This document shows positions 34,688-44,175 of a stretch of 64,000 nucleotides of DNA, one piece after another. The translations under genes were made by a program, and so were the position numbers. This DNA comes from an uncultured Litoreibacter sp. (GTDB lineage: Bacteria; Pseudomonadota; Alphaproteobacteria; Rhodobacterales; Rhodobacteraceae): contig CANNGL010000001.1 in the NCBI GenBank assembly GCA_947504205.1, positions 372,001 to 436,000 of the forward strand, in the 5' to 3' direction. Each line of letters opens with the position of its first letter. The stretch's first letter is position 1. The notes below the pieces were generated by a model. The model was given only the letters and a program-made list of their open reading frames with translations. It ran no database searches and was not told the origin of the DNA.

Positions 34688-35956
34688 ATGGCGAATAATT
34701 CTAGCGACAGTAAGAACACACTTTACTGCTCATTCTGTGGCAAATCACAACATGAGGTCCGCAAGCTGATTGCGGGGCCTACGGTGTTCATTTGTGACGA
34801 ATGCGTAGAGCTTTGCATGGATATCATCCGGGAGGAGACGAAGACCTCCGGATTGAAATCTGCTGATGGAGTGCCAACGCCTCAGGAAATCTGCGAAGTT
34901 CTTGATGATTACGTCATCGGTCAAGGCCACGCCAAACGCGTACTGTCCGTTGCGGTACACAACCACTACAAGCGTCTGAACCATGCCGCCAAATCGGGCG
35001 ATATTGAACTGGCGAAATCCAATATCATGCTGATCGGCCCAACCGGCTGCGGTAAGACATTGCTGGCGCAGACGCTGGCCCGCATCCTGGATGTGCCCTT
35101 CACGATGGCAGATGCAACGACGCTGACCGAAGCGGGATATGTGGGTGAAGACGTCGAGAACATCATCCTGAAATTGTTGCAGGCTTCTGAATACAATGTC
35201 GAACGCGCGCAGCGTGGCATCGTTTATATTGACGAGGTCGACAAGATCACGCGCAAGTCCGACAATCCGTCCATTACGCGGGACGTTTCGGGTGAGGGCG
35301 TTCAGCAGGCGCTTCTCAAGATAATGGAAGGCACGGTTGCCTCGGTGCCGCCACAAGGCGGCCGCAAGCATCCGCAGCAGGAATTCCTTCAGGTGGACAC
35401 AACCAATATCCTGTTTATCTGCGGCGGCGCATTTGCGGGCCTCGACAAAATCATCTCGCAACGCGGCAAAGGCTCTGCCATGGGCTTTGGCGCTGATGTG
35501 CGTGAGGAGAACGACAAAGGCGTCGGCGAACTGTTTAAGGATCTTGAACCAGAGGATTTGCTGAAATTTGGCCTGATCCCTGAATTCGTAGGTCGTTTGC
35601 CGGTCATCGCAACACTCGAAGATCTCGATGAAGACGCACTGGTGACGATCTTGACACAGCCAAAGAACGCTTTGGTCAAGCAGTATCAGCGGCTGTTCGA
35701 GTTGGAAGACGCCAAGCTCAAGTTTACTGACGATGCGCTTTCGGCGATAGCCAAGCGGGCGATCCTGCGGAAAACCGGTGCACGCGGTTTGAGGTCTATC
35801 CTCGAAGACATTCTGCTCGATACGATGTTCGACCTGCCCGGTCTCGACAGCGTTGATGAAGTTGTGGTCAACGAAGAGGCCGTTAGCGGTGAAGCGAAGC
35901 CGTTGCTGATTTATGCGGATGGCAATCCTGCCGAGGTTGAAGCGTCTGCCAGCTAA
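34688..35956 (+). CDS. clpX: ClpX ATP-dependent unfoldase subunit
   Basis: 422 residues. The N-terminal zinc-binding domain has Cys14, Cys17, Cys36 and Cys39. The AAA+ module has Walker A GPTGCGKT (117-124), Walker [10 protein letters not shown] (178-186), sensor motifs and the pore loop 'GYVGED' (150-155). The ClpP-docking loop is '[10 protein letters not shown]' (the IGF-loop neighbourhood). ClpX recognises tagged substrates, unfolds them and feeds ClpP. The start has GAGGTGGC just upstream. It lies downstream of clpP as in most proteobacteria. Confidence 0.97.
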   Translation: MANNSSDSKNTLYCSFCGKSQHEVRKLIAGPTVFICDECVELCMDIIREETKTSGLKSADGVPTPQEICEVLDDYVIGQGHAKRVLSVAVHNHYKRLNHAAKSGDIELAKSNIMLIGPTGCGKTLLAQTLARILDVPFTMADATTLTEAGYVGEDVENIILKLLQASEYNVERAQRGIVYIDEVDKITRKSDNPSITRDVSGEGVQQALLKIMEGTVASVPPQGGRKHPQQEFLQVDTTNILFICGGAFAGLDKIISQRGKGSAMGFGADVREENDKGVGELFKDLEPEDLLKFGLIPEFVGRLPVIATLEDLDEDALVTILTQPKNALVKQYQRLFELEDAKLKFTDDALSAIAKRAILRKTGARGLRSILEDILLDTMFDLPGLDSVDEVVVNEEAVSGEAKPLLIYADGNPAEVEASAS

Positions 35957-36047
35957 AAGGTTTGCTGAGCGATTTTCAGCTTTGTCCTCTGGACCTTATG
36001 CACTGGCTCGGGCATATCGAAAAGCAACTACAGGACCGGAGTAATCC

Positions 36048-36431
36048 ATGGGACTTCTGAACACGTTGTTGCGCGCCGTAACTTGGTGGAACGGCCAGAC
36101 ATTGAACACTCAATTTTTCACTTGGCGCAATGGCGTCAAGGTTGGGGAAGACGAGGCGGGCAATGCATTTTACCGGACCAAGGATGACAAACGCCGTTGG
36201 GTGATTTTCAACGGGGAAGCTGAGGCGAGCCGGGTTAGCCCTGATTGGCACGGCTGGTTGCATCACACTTGGGATGAGCCGCCCACCGAAGCTCCCTTGC
36301 CGCGGAAATCGTGGGAAAAGCCTCATCTGGAGAACTTGACCGGGACGCCTGCGGCCTATGCTCCGGCCGGATCGATCCGCAAAGGCGAACCAATGCCGCG
36401 CAAGGATTACGAAGCCTGGGCGCCGGAATAA
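36048..36431 (+). CDS. NDUFA12-family complex I accessory subunit
   Basis: 127 residues. The NDUFA12 (B17.2) pattern is clear: '[32 protein letters not shown]', '[31 protein letters not shown]' and a Pro-rich tail ending '[11 protein letters not shown]'. In alphaproteobacteria and mitochondria this is a supernumerary subunit of NADH:ubiquinone oxidoreductase on the matrix or cytoplasmic side. The nuo operon is not in the window. The gene heads the block NDUFA12-mlaD-DUF2155. Confidence 0.95.
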   Translation: MGLLNTLLRAVTWWNGQTLNTQFFTWRNGVKVGEDEAGNAFYRTKDDKRRWVIFNGEAEASRVSPDWHGWLHHTWDEPPTEAPLPRKSWEKPHLENLTGTPAAYAPAGSIRKGEPMPRKDYEAWAPE

Positions 36432-36452
36432 GGCAAAACGCGCGAGGGCGTT

Positions 36453-36896
36453 ATGGCAGAAAACACAACAGAAGTTTTGGTTGGCACGGGCGTATTGGCG
36501 GTGGCGCTTGGCTTTCTTGCTTACGCGATGGGCTTCGGCCTGACCGGAAACACCTCGGGTTATGAGCTATCCGCCAGTTTTCGTTCCGTCGAAGGTGTGA
36601 ATGTCGGAACAGATGTTCGGATGGCCGGCGTCAGCGTTGGTGAGATTAAGAGCCTGACACTCAACCCGGAAACCTTCCGCGCTGACGCTACATTCTCCGT
36701 CAGTCAGGGGATTGAAGTTCCAGACGACAGTGCAATTTCAATCGCCTCCGAAGGGCTGCTTGGTGGTAATTTTGTTGAGATCATTCCGGGCGGTTCACCC
36801 TTTGCGCTGGATCCCGGCGGTGAGATTGAGGATACGCAGAGCTCGGTCAGTCTGATTACGCTCCTTATGAAGTTCGTGTCTGGGAACGACGAATGA
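36453..36896 (+). CDS. mlaD: MlaD-like phospholipid-transport substrate-binding protein
   Basis: 147 residues. One N-terminal membrane helix (about 9-31) anchors a single MCE domain with 'FRSVEGVNVGTDVRMAGVSVGEIKSLTL' and 'SEGLLGGNFVEIIPGG'. MlaD is the periplasmic hexameric ring of the Mla ABC system that maintains outer-membrane lipid asymmetry. The remaining mla genes are not here. The 3' end overlaps the DUF2155 gene by 4 bp (ATGA). Confidence 0.93.
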   Translation: MAENTTEVLVGTGVLAVALGFLAYAMGFGLTGNTSGYELSASFRSVEGVNVGTDVRMAGVSVGEIKSLTLNPETFRADATFSVSQGIEVPDDSAISIASEGLLGGNFVEIIPGGSPFALDPGGEIEDTQSSVSLITLLMKFVSGNDE

Positions 36897-37390
36897 GGCT
36901 CGCCTTCTGCGCGGCCCTGCTCATATGCGCGCTGCCCGCTACCGCGCAGACTATTCAGGGTAACAGTGATACCATTTCACTAGGCCAGTCCGATGTGACA
37001 CGACAAACGCGAGTGAGGGTCAACGCCGCACCTGCCGCTATTTTGCGTGGCCTCGATAAAATCTCTGGTCAAAGCGTGGATTTGCCCGCCGCTGCCAATA
37101 CCCTCACAGAGTTTGGCGCGTTGGAGATCAACATGCTGGAATGCCGCTATCCTGAGGGCAATCCGAATGGCGACGCTTACGTGCGGTTGATCATTCACGA
37201 CAAGGCCGTAAGTGATCCGGTTTTTGATGGCTGGATGATTGCTTCAAGCCCGGCGTTGAATGCTCTGGACCATGCCCGCTACGACATCTGGGTGATCAGG
37301 TGCAAACTTGATGACCGGACACCGGCTGTGGTTGCAGGAGAAAGTTCCCCTCGACCGCTAATGCGTCCTGAAGGGCTTGGAGGTAACTAG
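36893..37390 (+). CDS. DUF2155 domain periplasmic protein
   Basis: 165 residues with a Sec signal peptide (cleavage after ATA, about residue 18). DUF2155 features are 'RVRVNAAPAAILRGLDKISG', 'LEINMLECRYPEGNPNGDAYVRLIIHD' and 'FDGWMIASSPALNALDHARYDIWVIRCK'. The function is unknown. It is co-translated with mlaD, which hints at the envelope. The last 95 bp overlap the 3' end of aat on the opposite strand, so the final 32 or so residues ('AVVAGESSPRPLMRPEGLGGN') share DNA with another protein. The overlap is real because aat ends at its own stop within this gene. Confidence 0.88.
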   Translation: MRLAFCAALLICALPATAQTIQGNSDTISLGQSDVTRQTRVRVNAAPAAILRGLDKISGQSVDLPAAANTLTEFGALEINMLECRYPEGNPNGDAYVRLIIHDKAVSDPVFDGWMIASSPALNALDHARYDIWVIRCKLDDRTPAVVAGESSPRPLMRPEGLGGN

Positions 37391-37919
37391 CGCGGCTGAT
37401 CTCTACGCCACCGAGAGACGCTAGGTGTGGCGTCAGAAACTGCGTATCGAACAGCGTGAAACCACCCGCTTTCAAGCGCGACACCAGATAAGCCAGCGCG
37501 ACTTTTGACGCATCGGTTCGCGTCGAAAACATGCTTTCGCCGAAATAGGCGCCACGCATCGTTACACCGTAAACACCGCCGACAAGTTCCTCTGCTTCGA
37601 AAACCTCAACTGAATGGGCAAAACCGGCATCGAACAACGCCCGGTAGATTGCGAATATCTCATCATTGATCCATGTCTCATCGCGGTCAGCGCAGCCCCG
37701 AACTACAGCCTCAAAGGCTGTATCGACTCGAACCTCAAAGTCTTCTCGAAGAATTTTTCGTCGCAGACTGCGAGAGATATGAAACCCATCCAGCGGAATA
37801 ACGCCCCGCTTTTCAGGGTTAACCCAGAAAATCTCCCCCGCGTCGCGGCTTTCGGACATCGGGAAGATGCCACGTGCGTAGGCTTGCAAGACAAGCTCTG
37901 GGGATAGGGGATGGCTCAT
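37296..37919 (-). CDS. aat: Leucyl/phenylalanyl-tRNA-protein transferase
   Basis: 207 residues. Landmarks are 'LVLQAYARGIFPMSE' at the N-terminus, 'WVNPEKRGVIPLDGFHISRSLRR', 'TWINDEIFAIYRALFDAGFAHSVEVFE', 'GGVYGVTMRGAYFGESMFS' and 'FTLFDTQFLTPHLASLGGVEI'. The enzyme adds Leu or Phe to N-terminal Lys/Arg of proteins, sending them to ClpS-ClpAP. It is convergent with DUF2155, and the last 95 bp are shared. The proximity to clpP/clpX is probably incidental. Confidence 0.96.
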   Translation of the reverse strand: MSHPLSPELVLQAYARGIFPMSESRDAGEIFWVNPEKRGVIPLDGFHISRSLRRKILREDFEVRVDTAFEAVVRGCADRDETWINDEIFAIYRALFDAGFAHSVEVFEAEELVGGVYGVTMRGAYFGESMFSTRTDASKVALAYLVSRLKAGGFTLFDTQFLTPHLASLGGVEISRASYLQALQDALAVEGNFLLQPQPVSGHQVCT

Positions 37920-37956
37920 GGCTTAAAGATTTGGGCGGTTGGCCCAAAAATGCAAG

Positions 37957-39306
37957 CTACTCGGGTGTATTTGCCTCAAGCCATTTTTCCAACCAGTGGA
38001 TATTATAATCCCCGGTCAACACCGCATCTTCCTGTAACAGCGCATCAAAGAGCGGCGTCGTCGTGTCGATGCCATCCACGATCAACTCACCCAAAGCGCG
38101 TTTCAGTCGGGCCAAAGCTGTTGGTCGGTCAGCGGCATGCACAATGAGTTTGGCAATCAGGCTGTCGTAATAGGGAGGGATCGAATAGCCGTCATAGAGG
38201 GCCGAGTCCATCCTTACACCTAATCCCCCCGGTGCGTGATATTGCGTGATTTTACCGGGGCAGGGTGTGAATGCGGGTACCTTCTCAGCATTTATACGCA
38301 CTTCGATCGCGTGGCCGTTTACCTCGAGGTCTTTCTGCTGGAATGACATCTCCTCGCCGGCGGCGACGCGAATTTGTTCCTGCACCAGATCGACGCCAAA
38401 TATGGCCTCAGTGACCGGGTGTTCGACCTGAAGTCGGGTATTCATCTCGATGAAATAGAACTCGTCGTTTTCGTAGAGAAACTCAATCGTACCGGCGCCT
38501 GCATAGTTGATCGAGGCAACAGCGTCAGCGCAGACCTTACCGATCTTGGCGCGGGTCTTGGCATCAATGGCTGGGCCCGGGGCCTCTTCAAACACTTTCT
38601 GGTGGCGGCGTTGCAGAGAGCAATCCCGCTCGCCCAGATGTACTGCACGCCCCTTGCCGTCGCCGAAAACCTGAATCTCGATGTGGCGTGGGGTGCCGAG
38701 ATATTTCTCGATATAAACCTCGTCATTGCCGAAGGCGGATTTGCCTTCCGAGCGGGCTGTCCGGAATGCGTTTTCCATCTCGGCCTTGGAGTTGGCAAGT
38801 TTCATGCCGCGTCCACCGCCGCCCGCCGTTGCCTTGACGATTACGGGGTATCCAATTTCATCACCGACTTTGTAAGCCTCGTCGAGATCTGGAACGCCCC
38901 CGTCCGAACCGGGCACGCACGGCACGCCCAGATTTTTCATGGTTTCCTTGGCAGTGATCTTGTCGCCCATGATGCGGATGTGCTCCGCGGTGGGGCCGAT
39001 GAACTTTAAGGCGTGATCTTCGACGATCTGCACGAAGTTCGCGTTTTCGGACAAGAACCCATAGCCGGGATGGATCGCCTCGGCGCCCGTAATTTCACAG
39101 GCCGAAATGATGGCGGGCATCGACAGGTAACTGTCAGTCCCCGGTGGCGGGCCCACACAAATTGCTTCATCAGCCATACGCACATGCATCGCGTCGCTAT
39201 CAGCGGTCGAATGAACGGCTACAGACTGAATGCCCATCTCGCGTGCTGCGCGGATGACGCGCAGTGCGATTTCTCCTCGGTTGGCGATCAGGATTTTCTT
39301 GAACAT
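37957..39306 (-). CDS. accC: Biotin carboxylase subunit of acetyl-CoA carboxylase
   Basis: 449 residues. It is an ATP-grasp enzyme: 'KKILIANRGEIALRVIRAAREMGI' at the start, the glycine-rich loop 'KATAGGGGRGMKL', 'EAPGPAIDAKTR', 'FYFIEMNTRLQVEHPVTE' with catalytic Arg/Glu, and the C-terminal 'KLIVHAADRPTALARLKRALGE'. It carboxylates biotin on AccB for malonyl-CoA synthesis. accB lies 4 bp upstream in the same operon. Confidence 0.97.
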   Translation of the reverse strand: MFKKILIANRGEIALRVIRAAREMGIQSVAVHSTADSDAMHVRMADEAICVGPPPGTDSYLSMPAIISACEITGAEAIHPGYGFLSENANFVQIVEDHALKFIGPTAEHIRIMGDKITAKETMKNLGVPCVPGSDGGVPDLDEAYKVGDEIGYPVIVKATAGGGGRGMKLANSKAEMENAFRTARSEGKSAFGNDEVYIEKYLGTPRHIEIQVFGDGKGRAVHLGERDCSLQRRHQKVFEEAPGPAIDAKTRAKIGKVCADAVASINYAGAGTIEFLYENDEFYFIEMNTRLQVEHPVTEAIFGVDLVQEQIRVAAGEEMSFQQKDLEVNGHAIEVRINAEKVPAFTPCPGKITQYHAPGGLGVRMDSALYDGYSIPPYYDSLIAKLIVHAADRPTALARLKRALGELIVDGIDTTTPLFDALLQEDAVLTGDYNIHWLEKWLEANTPE

Positions 39307-39310
39307 GCGA

Positions 39311-39814
39311 TTATTCGATAATCATCAGAGGTGCACCGAACTCAACCGGGCTGCCATCTTCAATCAGGATGCGTGTGACCTTACCGGATGTCGGGGCCGG
39401 GATTTGGTTCATTGTTTTCATCGCTTCGATGATGATGACCGTCTGACCCTCTTTGACCGTGTCTCCGACGGAGACGAACGGGCTCGAACCGGGTTCTGGT
39501 TGCAGATAGCAGGTTCCCACCATCGGCGATGTCAGAGCCCCAGGGTGTTGAGCAGGATCATCGCTTGTGGCTGCCGCCGCTTGAGGGGCCGGGCTCGCAG
39601 GCGCTGCGGGCGCGGCTGCGGCAGGCGCAGATGCTGGTGCGCTCGAACTGACGGTTTGAACAACCGTTTTTTCCTGCCGAGCAACGCGGACGGTCAGGCT
39701 GTCATCAGCCGAATAGTCCCGGGTGACTTCCAATTCTGTCAGATCATTTTTGCGCAGCAACTCAGCCAATGCCTTTACAAAGTTGACATCGGCCTCATGT
39801 GTATTTTTTGCCAT
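39311..39814 (-). CDS. accB: Biotin carboxyl carrier protein of acetyl-CoA carboxylase
   Basis: 167 residues. The N-terminal helix region (1-45) precedes an Ala/Pro-rich flexible linker (about 57-92). The C-terminal biotinyl domain has EAMKTMNQ (130-137) with biotin on Lys133, and the 'thumb'-like 'PEPGSSPFVSVGDTVKEGQ'. It carries carboxybiotin between AccC and the carboxyltransferase. A strong ribosome site (GGCGAGGAG) precedes the ATG. It is the first gene of accB-accC. Confidence 0.97.
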   Translation of the reverse strand: MAKNTHEADVNFVKALAELLRKNDLTELEVTRDYSADDSLTVRVARQEKTVVQTVSSSAPASAPAAAAPAAPASPAPQAAAATSDDPAQHPGALTSPMVGTCYLQPEPGSSPFVSVGDTVKEGQTVIIIEAMKTMNQIPAPTSGKVTRILIEDGSPVEFGAPLMIIE

Positions 39815-39942
39815 CCGGATACTCCTCGCCCAGTGCCCTGCATTTTCGAAACGGGCACCTTATTGGCAAGGTTATAGGCCAAGCCATGGATGCTGAAAAG
39901 ACGCGATTTATCGGCAGTCCTTCAAGTGCAGATCGCTAGGGA

Positions 39943-40449
39943 TCAGGGCTTGTCCGGTAGATTGTCGATCCACGGCACTGCGATTTCGTCCGGATTGTCG
40001 ACATTCACTTGATCGTAAACGCCAGACATGCCCTCCAAGATATTGTCTATCATGCGTTGCGAGCGATATGCGTCGGCGGCGGCGCGGACACGGGCCAGTT
40101 CTTCGGCCTCATTGTTTTGCAGAGTGGTTTCATCGTCGGTGTTTTTGCTCACTGCAGAAATTTCAGGCGTAGGCGCCAGTTTCGCAGCTTTTGCGATGCC
40201 GGCGGCGGGCAGTGGCGGTGCTGCCGGGCTTGCCTCTGAATTGCTTTGGGCTGGCGCGCTTCCGGTACTGGGAGGGGCCGAGGCGCTCCCCGTGTTGCCG
40301 GAAGATGTGGTCTCCGATGACGACGCCGTAGTCGCAGAGCCAGAGGTCGCGTTGGTTTGTTGCTGACCGTTTGAGTTGGTTGTTGTCCCGTTTGAAGTAG
40401 ATTGCGGTGGGACGGGGCGCAATGAGTCAATTCCCGTTAGTACAGACAT
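39943..40449 (-). CDS. Low-complexity protein of unknown function
   Basis: 168 residues from the ATG at 40449, which follows GAGGATACCT and begins 'MSVLTGIDSLRPVPP'. A longer frame upstream lacks support. Residues 16-85 are a low-complexity tract rich in Ser, Thr, Asn, Gln, Ala and Pro. The C-terminal third (about 112-168) is helical and acidic: 'EAEELARVRAAADAYRSQRMIDNILEG' then 'VDNPDEIAVPWIDNLPDKP'. No signal peptide or membrane helix. I do not recognise the family. It may be a short linear-motif or flagellar/secretion-related protein, but nothing in the sequence decides this. Composition differs strongly from its neighbours accB and acs. Confidence 0.6.
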   Translation of the reverse strand: MSVLTGIDSLRPVPPQSTSNGTTTNSNGQQQTNATSGSATTASSSETTSSGNTGSASAPPSTGSAPAQSNSEASPAAPPLPAAGIAKAAKLAPTPEISAVSKNTDDETTLQNNEAEELARVRAAADAYRSQRMIDNILEGMSGVYDQVNVDNPDEIAVPWIDNLPDKP

Positions 40450-40553
40450 AGGTATCCTCGTATTCGAACACCCCCACCACAGTCGTTGCGTTAAAGATGT
40501 GAACCCGCAGGTCGCTTGTCTAGTCATAAAGCGCTGAGAACTTTAGACAAATT

Positions 40554-40582
40554 GGGCGCACTAGGTTGAACCTAATGCGCCC
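40554..40582 (-). terminator. Probable terminator hairpin after acs
   Basis: A 13-position stem with one mismatch (40554-40566 with 40570-40582, loop of 3) lies 24 bp beyond the acs stop on the minus strand. The following AATTTG run is short. It could end the liv2-acs transcript, though the U-tract is weak. Confidence 0.55.
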
Positions 40583-40606
40583 GGAAATTTGGTTTGGTTG
40601 TCTGCC

Positions 40607-42556
40607 CTAGGCCCGGTTCATCCGGTTTTCGATCAGATCATCGACCACTGCGGGCTCTGCCAATGTGGAAGTGTCCCCAAGGGAGCCGTAGTCGTTTTCA
40701 GCAATCTTGCGCAAAATACGCCGCATGATCTTGCCAGAGCGAGTTTTCGGCAATCCCGGGGCCCATTGGATCAGATCTGGCTTGGCAATCGGGCCAATGT
40801 CCTTGCGCACCCACACTTCCAGTTCTTTGCGCAGCTCTTCGGAGGGTTCTTCGCCCGACATAAGTGTGACATAGGCGTAGATACCTTGCCCTTTGATGTC
40901 GTGCGGGTAGCCCACAACGGCACTTTCCGCGACTTTGGGGTGCGCCACGAGCGAGCTTTCCACCTCAGCGGTGCCCATCCGGTGGCCTGAGACATTGATC
41001 ACGTCATCCACGCGACCGGTGATCCAGTAATAGCCATCAGCATCGCGTTTGCAGCCATCGCCGGTGAAGTAATAACCTTTGTAGTCGGAGAAGTAGGTTT
41101 GCATGAACCGCTCATGGTCGCCGTAGACCGTACGCATTTGAGCAGGCCAGCTGTCCTTGATGCACAGGACGCCCTCGGCTTCGGTTTCGTGAATTTCGGC
41201 ACCGGTTGTCGGCTCAAGGATAACCGGCTCAATGCCGAAGAACGGCAGTGTCGCAGAGCCGGGCTTGGTCGTGGTTGCGCCGGGCAGGGGCGTTAGCAGA
41301 TGACCACCAGTTTCAGTTTGCCACCACGTATCGACGATCGGGCAGCGCCCCTTGCCAACCACCTCGTTGTACCAGTTCCAGGCTTCCGGGTTGATCGGCT
41401 CACCCACCGTGCCCAGCACCTTCAGTGACGACAGATCATGTGCCTCCACAAACGAGTTTCCTTGCCCCATCAAGGCGCGAATGGCAGTGGGGGCCGTATA
41501 GAACTGGTTGACCTTGTGTTCCGCACAGACCTGCCAGAAGCGGCCCGCATCGGGATAGGTCGGCACGCCTTCGAACATCAGCGTGGTGGCCCCGTTCGCA
41601 AGGGGGCCGTAGACGATATAGCTGTGTCCGGTGACCCAACCGACATCCGCTGTGCACCAGAAAATATCCCCATCGTGGTAGTCGAACGTATATTGATGGG
41701 TCATTGAGGCATAGACGATATAGCCGCCTGTCGTGTGTACGACGCCCTTGGGCATGCCGGTCGAGCCGGACGTGTAGAGAATGAAGAGCGGGTCTTCGGC
41801 GCCCATTTCCTCTGGCGGACAATCGGCAGACACCGTTTTCTCAACTTCGTGCAACCAGACGTCACGGTTGTCGTCCCAAGCGACGTCACCCCCGGTGCGC
41901 TGAACCACCAGCATCTTGCAATCATGGTTCACCTTTTCAAAGGCTTTGTCCGCATTGGCCTTCAGCGGTGTGTTGCGCCCACCGCGAGGGGCCTCATCCG
42001 CGGTAACGACGACTTTCGCCTCCGACCCGTTAATGCGCGCGGCCAGAGCGTCGGCTGAGAAACCGCCGAAAACGATGGAGTGAACGGCACCGATACGTGT
42101 ACAGGCCAGCATGGCGTAGGCAGCCTGAGGGATCATCGGCATATAAAGCACCACCCGGTCGCCGCGCCCGACGCCGAGTTCCTTCAGCACGTTGGCGAAT
42201 TTCGACACATGGGTGTGCAGATCTTTGTAGGTGATGTGCTGGGCTGCTTCGGTCGGGCTGTCGGGCTCCCATATGATCGCCGTCTGATCTGCGCGATCTT
42301 TCAGATGTCTGTCGACGCAATTGGCCGAGACATTCAAAGTGCCATCCGCAAACCAGTTTATTGAAACATTGCCGTAGTCGTAAGAGACATCCTTGATCTG
42401 CGTATAAGGCTTGATCCAATCGATGCGCTTGCCATGCTCGCCCCAGAACTTTTCGGGGTCCGCGATGCTTTCTGCATACATCTTGTCGTAGGTGGCCTTG
42501 TCCGCATGCGCATTGGCCGCAAACTCGGAAGCGGGTGCATAAGTGGTATCAGTCAT
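40607..42556 (-). CDS. acs: Acetyl-CoA synthetase
   Basis: 649 residues, full length. Motifs: '[25 protein letters not shown]' (ATP-binding P-loop), '[19 protein letters not shown]', '[40 protein letters not shown]', and [11 protein letters not shown] with Lys609, the residue controlled by acetylation in this family. It activates acetate to acetyl-CoA via acetyl-AMP. It lies downstream of a Liv-type transporter on the same strand and near an SLC5-STAC sensor kinase and a ScfR regulator, consistent with a regulated acetate or short-chain-acid module. Confidence 0.97.
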   Translation of the reverse strand: MTDTTYAPASEFAANAHADKATYDKMYAESIADPEKFWGEHGKRIDWIKPYTQIKDVSYDYGNVSINWFADGTLNVSANCVDRHLKDRADQTAIIWEPDSPTEAAQHITYKDLHTHVSKFANVLKELGVGRGDRVVLYMPMIPQAAYAMLACTRIGAVHSIVFGGFSADALAARINGSEAKVVVTADEAPRGGRNTPLKANADKAFEKVNHDCKMLVVQRTGGDVAWDDNRDVWLHEVEKTVSADCPPEEMGAEDPLFILYTSGSTGMPKGVVHTTGGYIVYASMTHQYTFDYHDGDIFWCTADVGWVTGHSYIVYGPLANGATTLMFEGVPTYPDAGRFWQVCAEHKVNQFYTAPTAIRALMGQGNSFVEAHDLSSLKVLGTVGEPINPEAWNWYNEVVGKGRCPIVDTWWQTETGGHLLTPLPGATTTKPGSATLPFFGIEPVILEPTTGAEIHETEAEGVLCIKDSWPAQMRTVYGDHERFMQTYFSDYKGYYFTGDGCKRDADGYYWITGRVDDVINVSGHRMGTAEVESSLVAHPKVAESAVVGYPHDIKGQGIYAYVTLMSGEEPSEELRKELEVWVRKDIGPIAKPDLIQWAPGLPKTRSGKIMRRILRKIAENDYGSLGDTSTLAEPAVVDDLIENRMNRA

Positions 42557-42637
42557 TGAAATGTCCCTAAGGTCGTCTTGTGTTTGGCCCGAGCAACTAG
42601 GGCCATGGTGGGCAGGGCCGTCTCCGGCCCCGCTAAA

Positions 42638-43393
42638 TCAGATCGCGAGGTATTCGGCGCGCAGCTTCTCGTCGTTCAACACCTCTTCCGCTGAGCCGTC
42701 ATAAACGACTGAGCCTGTGTCGAGGATCACAGCACGGTCGGCCAATTTCAAGGCTGCGACCGCGTTTTGTTCCACGATGATTGTTGTGATGCCCTGATCG
42801 CGGATGACGTCGAGCGTCTTGGCGATCTCTTGGACAATCACAGGCGCTAGCCCTTCATAAGGCTCATCAAGCAGCAAAACCTTGATGTCGCGGCAAAGCG
42901 CGCGGGCAATAGACAGCATCTGCTGCTCACCGCCAGAAAGCGTTACGCCTTCCTGTTTGCGGCGCTCACCCAATCGCGGGAACAGCTCATAGACGCGCTC
43001 CAGCGACCAGCCGATTGGTGGCGCAATCTGGGCCAATTGCAGGTTTTCCTCGACCGTCAGACCGGCAATGATCCGGCGGTCTTCGGGCACCAGACCGATT
43101 CCGGCCTGCGAGGCCTCATGCGAGGCCATCTTGTGGAGCGGTTGGTGATCGAGCCAGATCTCACCATGTTGCAGTTGCGGGTCACCAAGACGTGCAATGG
43201 TCCGCAGGGTCGAGGTCTTGCCCGCCCCATTACGTCCCAGCAGAGCCAGGATTTCGCCCTCGTGCACCTTGAAGCTGACATTCTGAACGATGTAGCTTTC
43301 GCCGTAATAGGCCTCGATCTCCCATACGTCGAGAAACGCGGGGGCGGTGGCAGCGTGATTGGCATTCTTGTTGAAGTCGGGTTTCACAGTCAT
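42638..43393 (-). CDS. livF: Liv-type ABC transporter ATPase, second system (LivF-like)
   Basis: 251 residues. Walker A GRNGAGKTS, signature LSGGEQQM, Walker B VLLLDEPYEGLAP and the LivF-type 'IIVEQNAVAALKLAD' are intact. The first 20 residues are an extra lead-in. Gene order here is binding protein-livH-livM-livG-livF, and acs is 81 bp downstream, so the acs message may come from the same operon. Substrate is unknown; a short-chain carboxylate or amide is possible given the neighbours. Confidence 0.9.
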   Translation of the reverse strand: MTVKPDFNKNANHAATAPAFLDVWEIEAYYGESYIVQNVSFKVHEGEILALLGRNGAGKTSTLRTIARLGDPQLQHGEIWLDHQPLHKMASHEASQAGIGLVPEDRRIIAGLTVEENLQLAQIAPPIGWSLERVYELFPRLGERRKQEGVTLSGGEQQMLSIARALCRDIKVLLLDEPYEGLAPVIVQEIAKTLDVIRDQGITTIIVEQNAVAALKLADRAVILDTGSVVYDGSAEEVLNDEKLRAEYLAI

Positions 43394-43404
43394 CGTGCGC
43401 GTCC

Positions 43405-44163
43405 TCAGACCTGGGCTTCACCCAGATACGCTTCGCGCACCTTGGGATGGCCTTTGATGTTTTCGGGTGTTTCTTCCACCAGAGGGGTTCCCTGGGCGAG
43501 AACCGTGATCCGTTCCGCCATGGAAAAGACGACGTGCATGTCATGCTCGATGATCGCCATGGTGATATCGCGCTTCTCCTTGATCTCCTTGAGCAGGTCG
43601 ATCGTGTTGTTGGTGTCGGCCCGCGCCATACCCGCCGTCGGCTCGTCCAGAAGCAGAAGTTTGGGCTCTTGCACAAGACACATGGCCATCTCGAGGCGGC
43701 GTTTGTCGCCCCGCGACATCGAAGCTGCATGCATATGACGTTTGTCGAGCATACCGACATCTTCCAGAATGGCTTCTGCCTGTTCGTGAATGTCGCTCTG
43801 CTTGCGAACCGAGGCCAGTGCGTTCATCTGGAACGCTCCGTCGCGATGCGCAAAGCAGGGGATCATGATATTCTCGAACACAGACAAATCAGTGAAAATC
43901 TCAGGCGTCTGAAACACGCGAGAGACGCCCATCTGGTTGATCTCATGAGGTCTGCGCCCCAAAAGGCTCTGGCCCTGAAATGTCACTGATCCTGTATCCG
44001 GGATCAGTTTCCCGACGAGGCAGTTCAGCAGGGTGGATTTGCCCGCGCCGTTCGGCCCGATGATGGCGTGCACGGTATTTTCCTGCACGGACAGGTTCAC
44101 GTCTGACAGCGCCTTCAACCCACCGAAGTTCTTGCTGACATTCTTGATCTCTAGGATACCCAT
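43405..44163 (-). CDS. livG: Liv-type ABC transporter ATPase, second system (LivG-like)
   Basis: 252 residues. It begins 'MGILEIKNVSKNFGGLKALSDVNL'; Walker A GPNGAGKST, a modified signature MSRGDKRRLEMAMCL in place of the usual LSxGQ, Walker B LLLLDEPTAGM and 'IIEHDMHVVFSMA'. The SRGDKRRLE signature is typical of a Liv subgroup linked with urea/amide-type transporters. It pairs with LivF (11 bp downstream). Confidence 0.91.
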   Translation of the reverse strand: MGILEIKNVSKNFGGLKALSDVNLSVQENTVHAIIGPNGAGKSTLLNCLVGKLIPDTGSVTFQGQSLLGRRPHEINQMGVSRVFQTPEIFTDLSVFENIMIPCFAHRDGAFQMNALASVRKQSDIHEQAEAILEDVGMLDKRHMHAASMSRGDKRRLEMAMCLVQEPKLLLLDEPTAGMARADTNNTIDLLKEIKEKRDITMAIIEHDMHVVFSMAERITVLAQGTPLVEETPENIKGHPKVREAYLGEAQV

Positions 44164-44175
44164 GATGTCTGCTCC

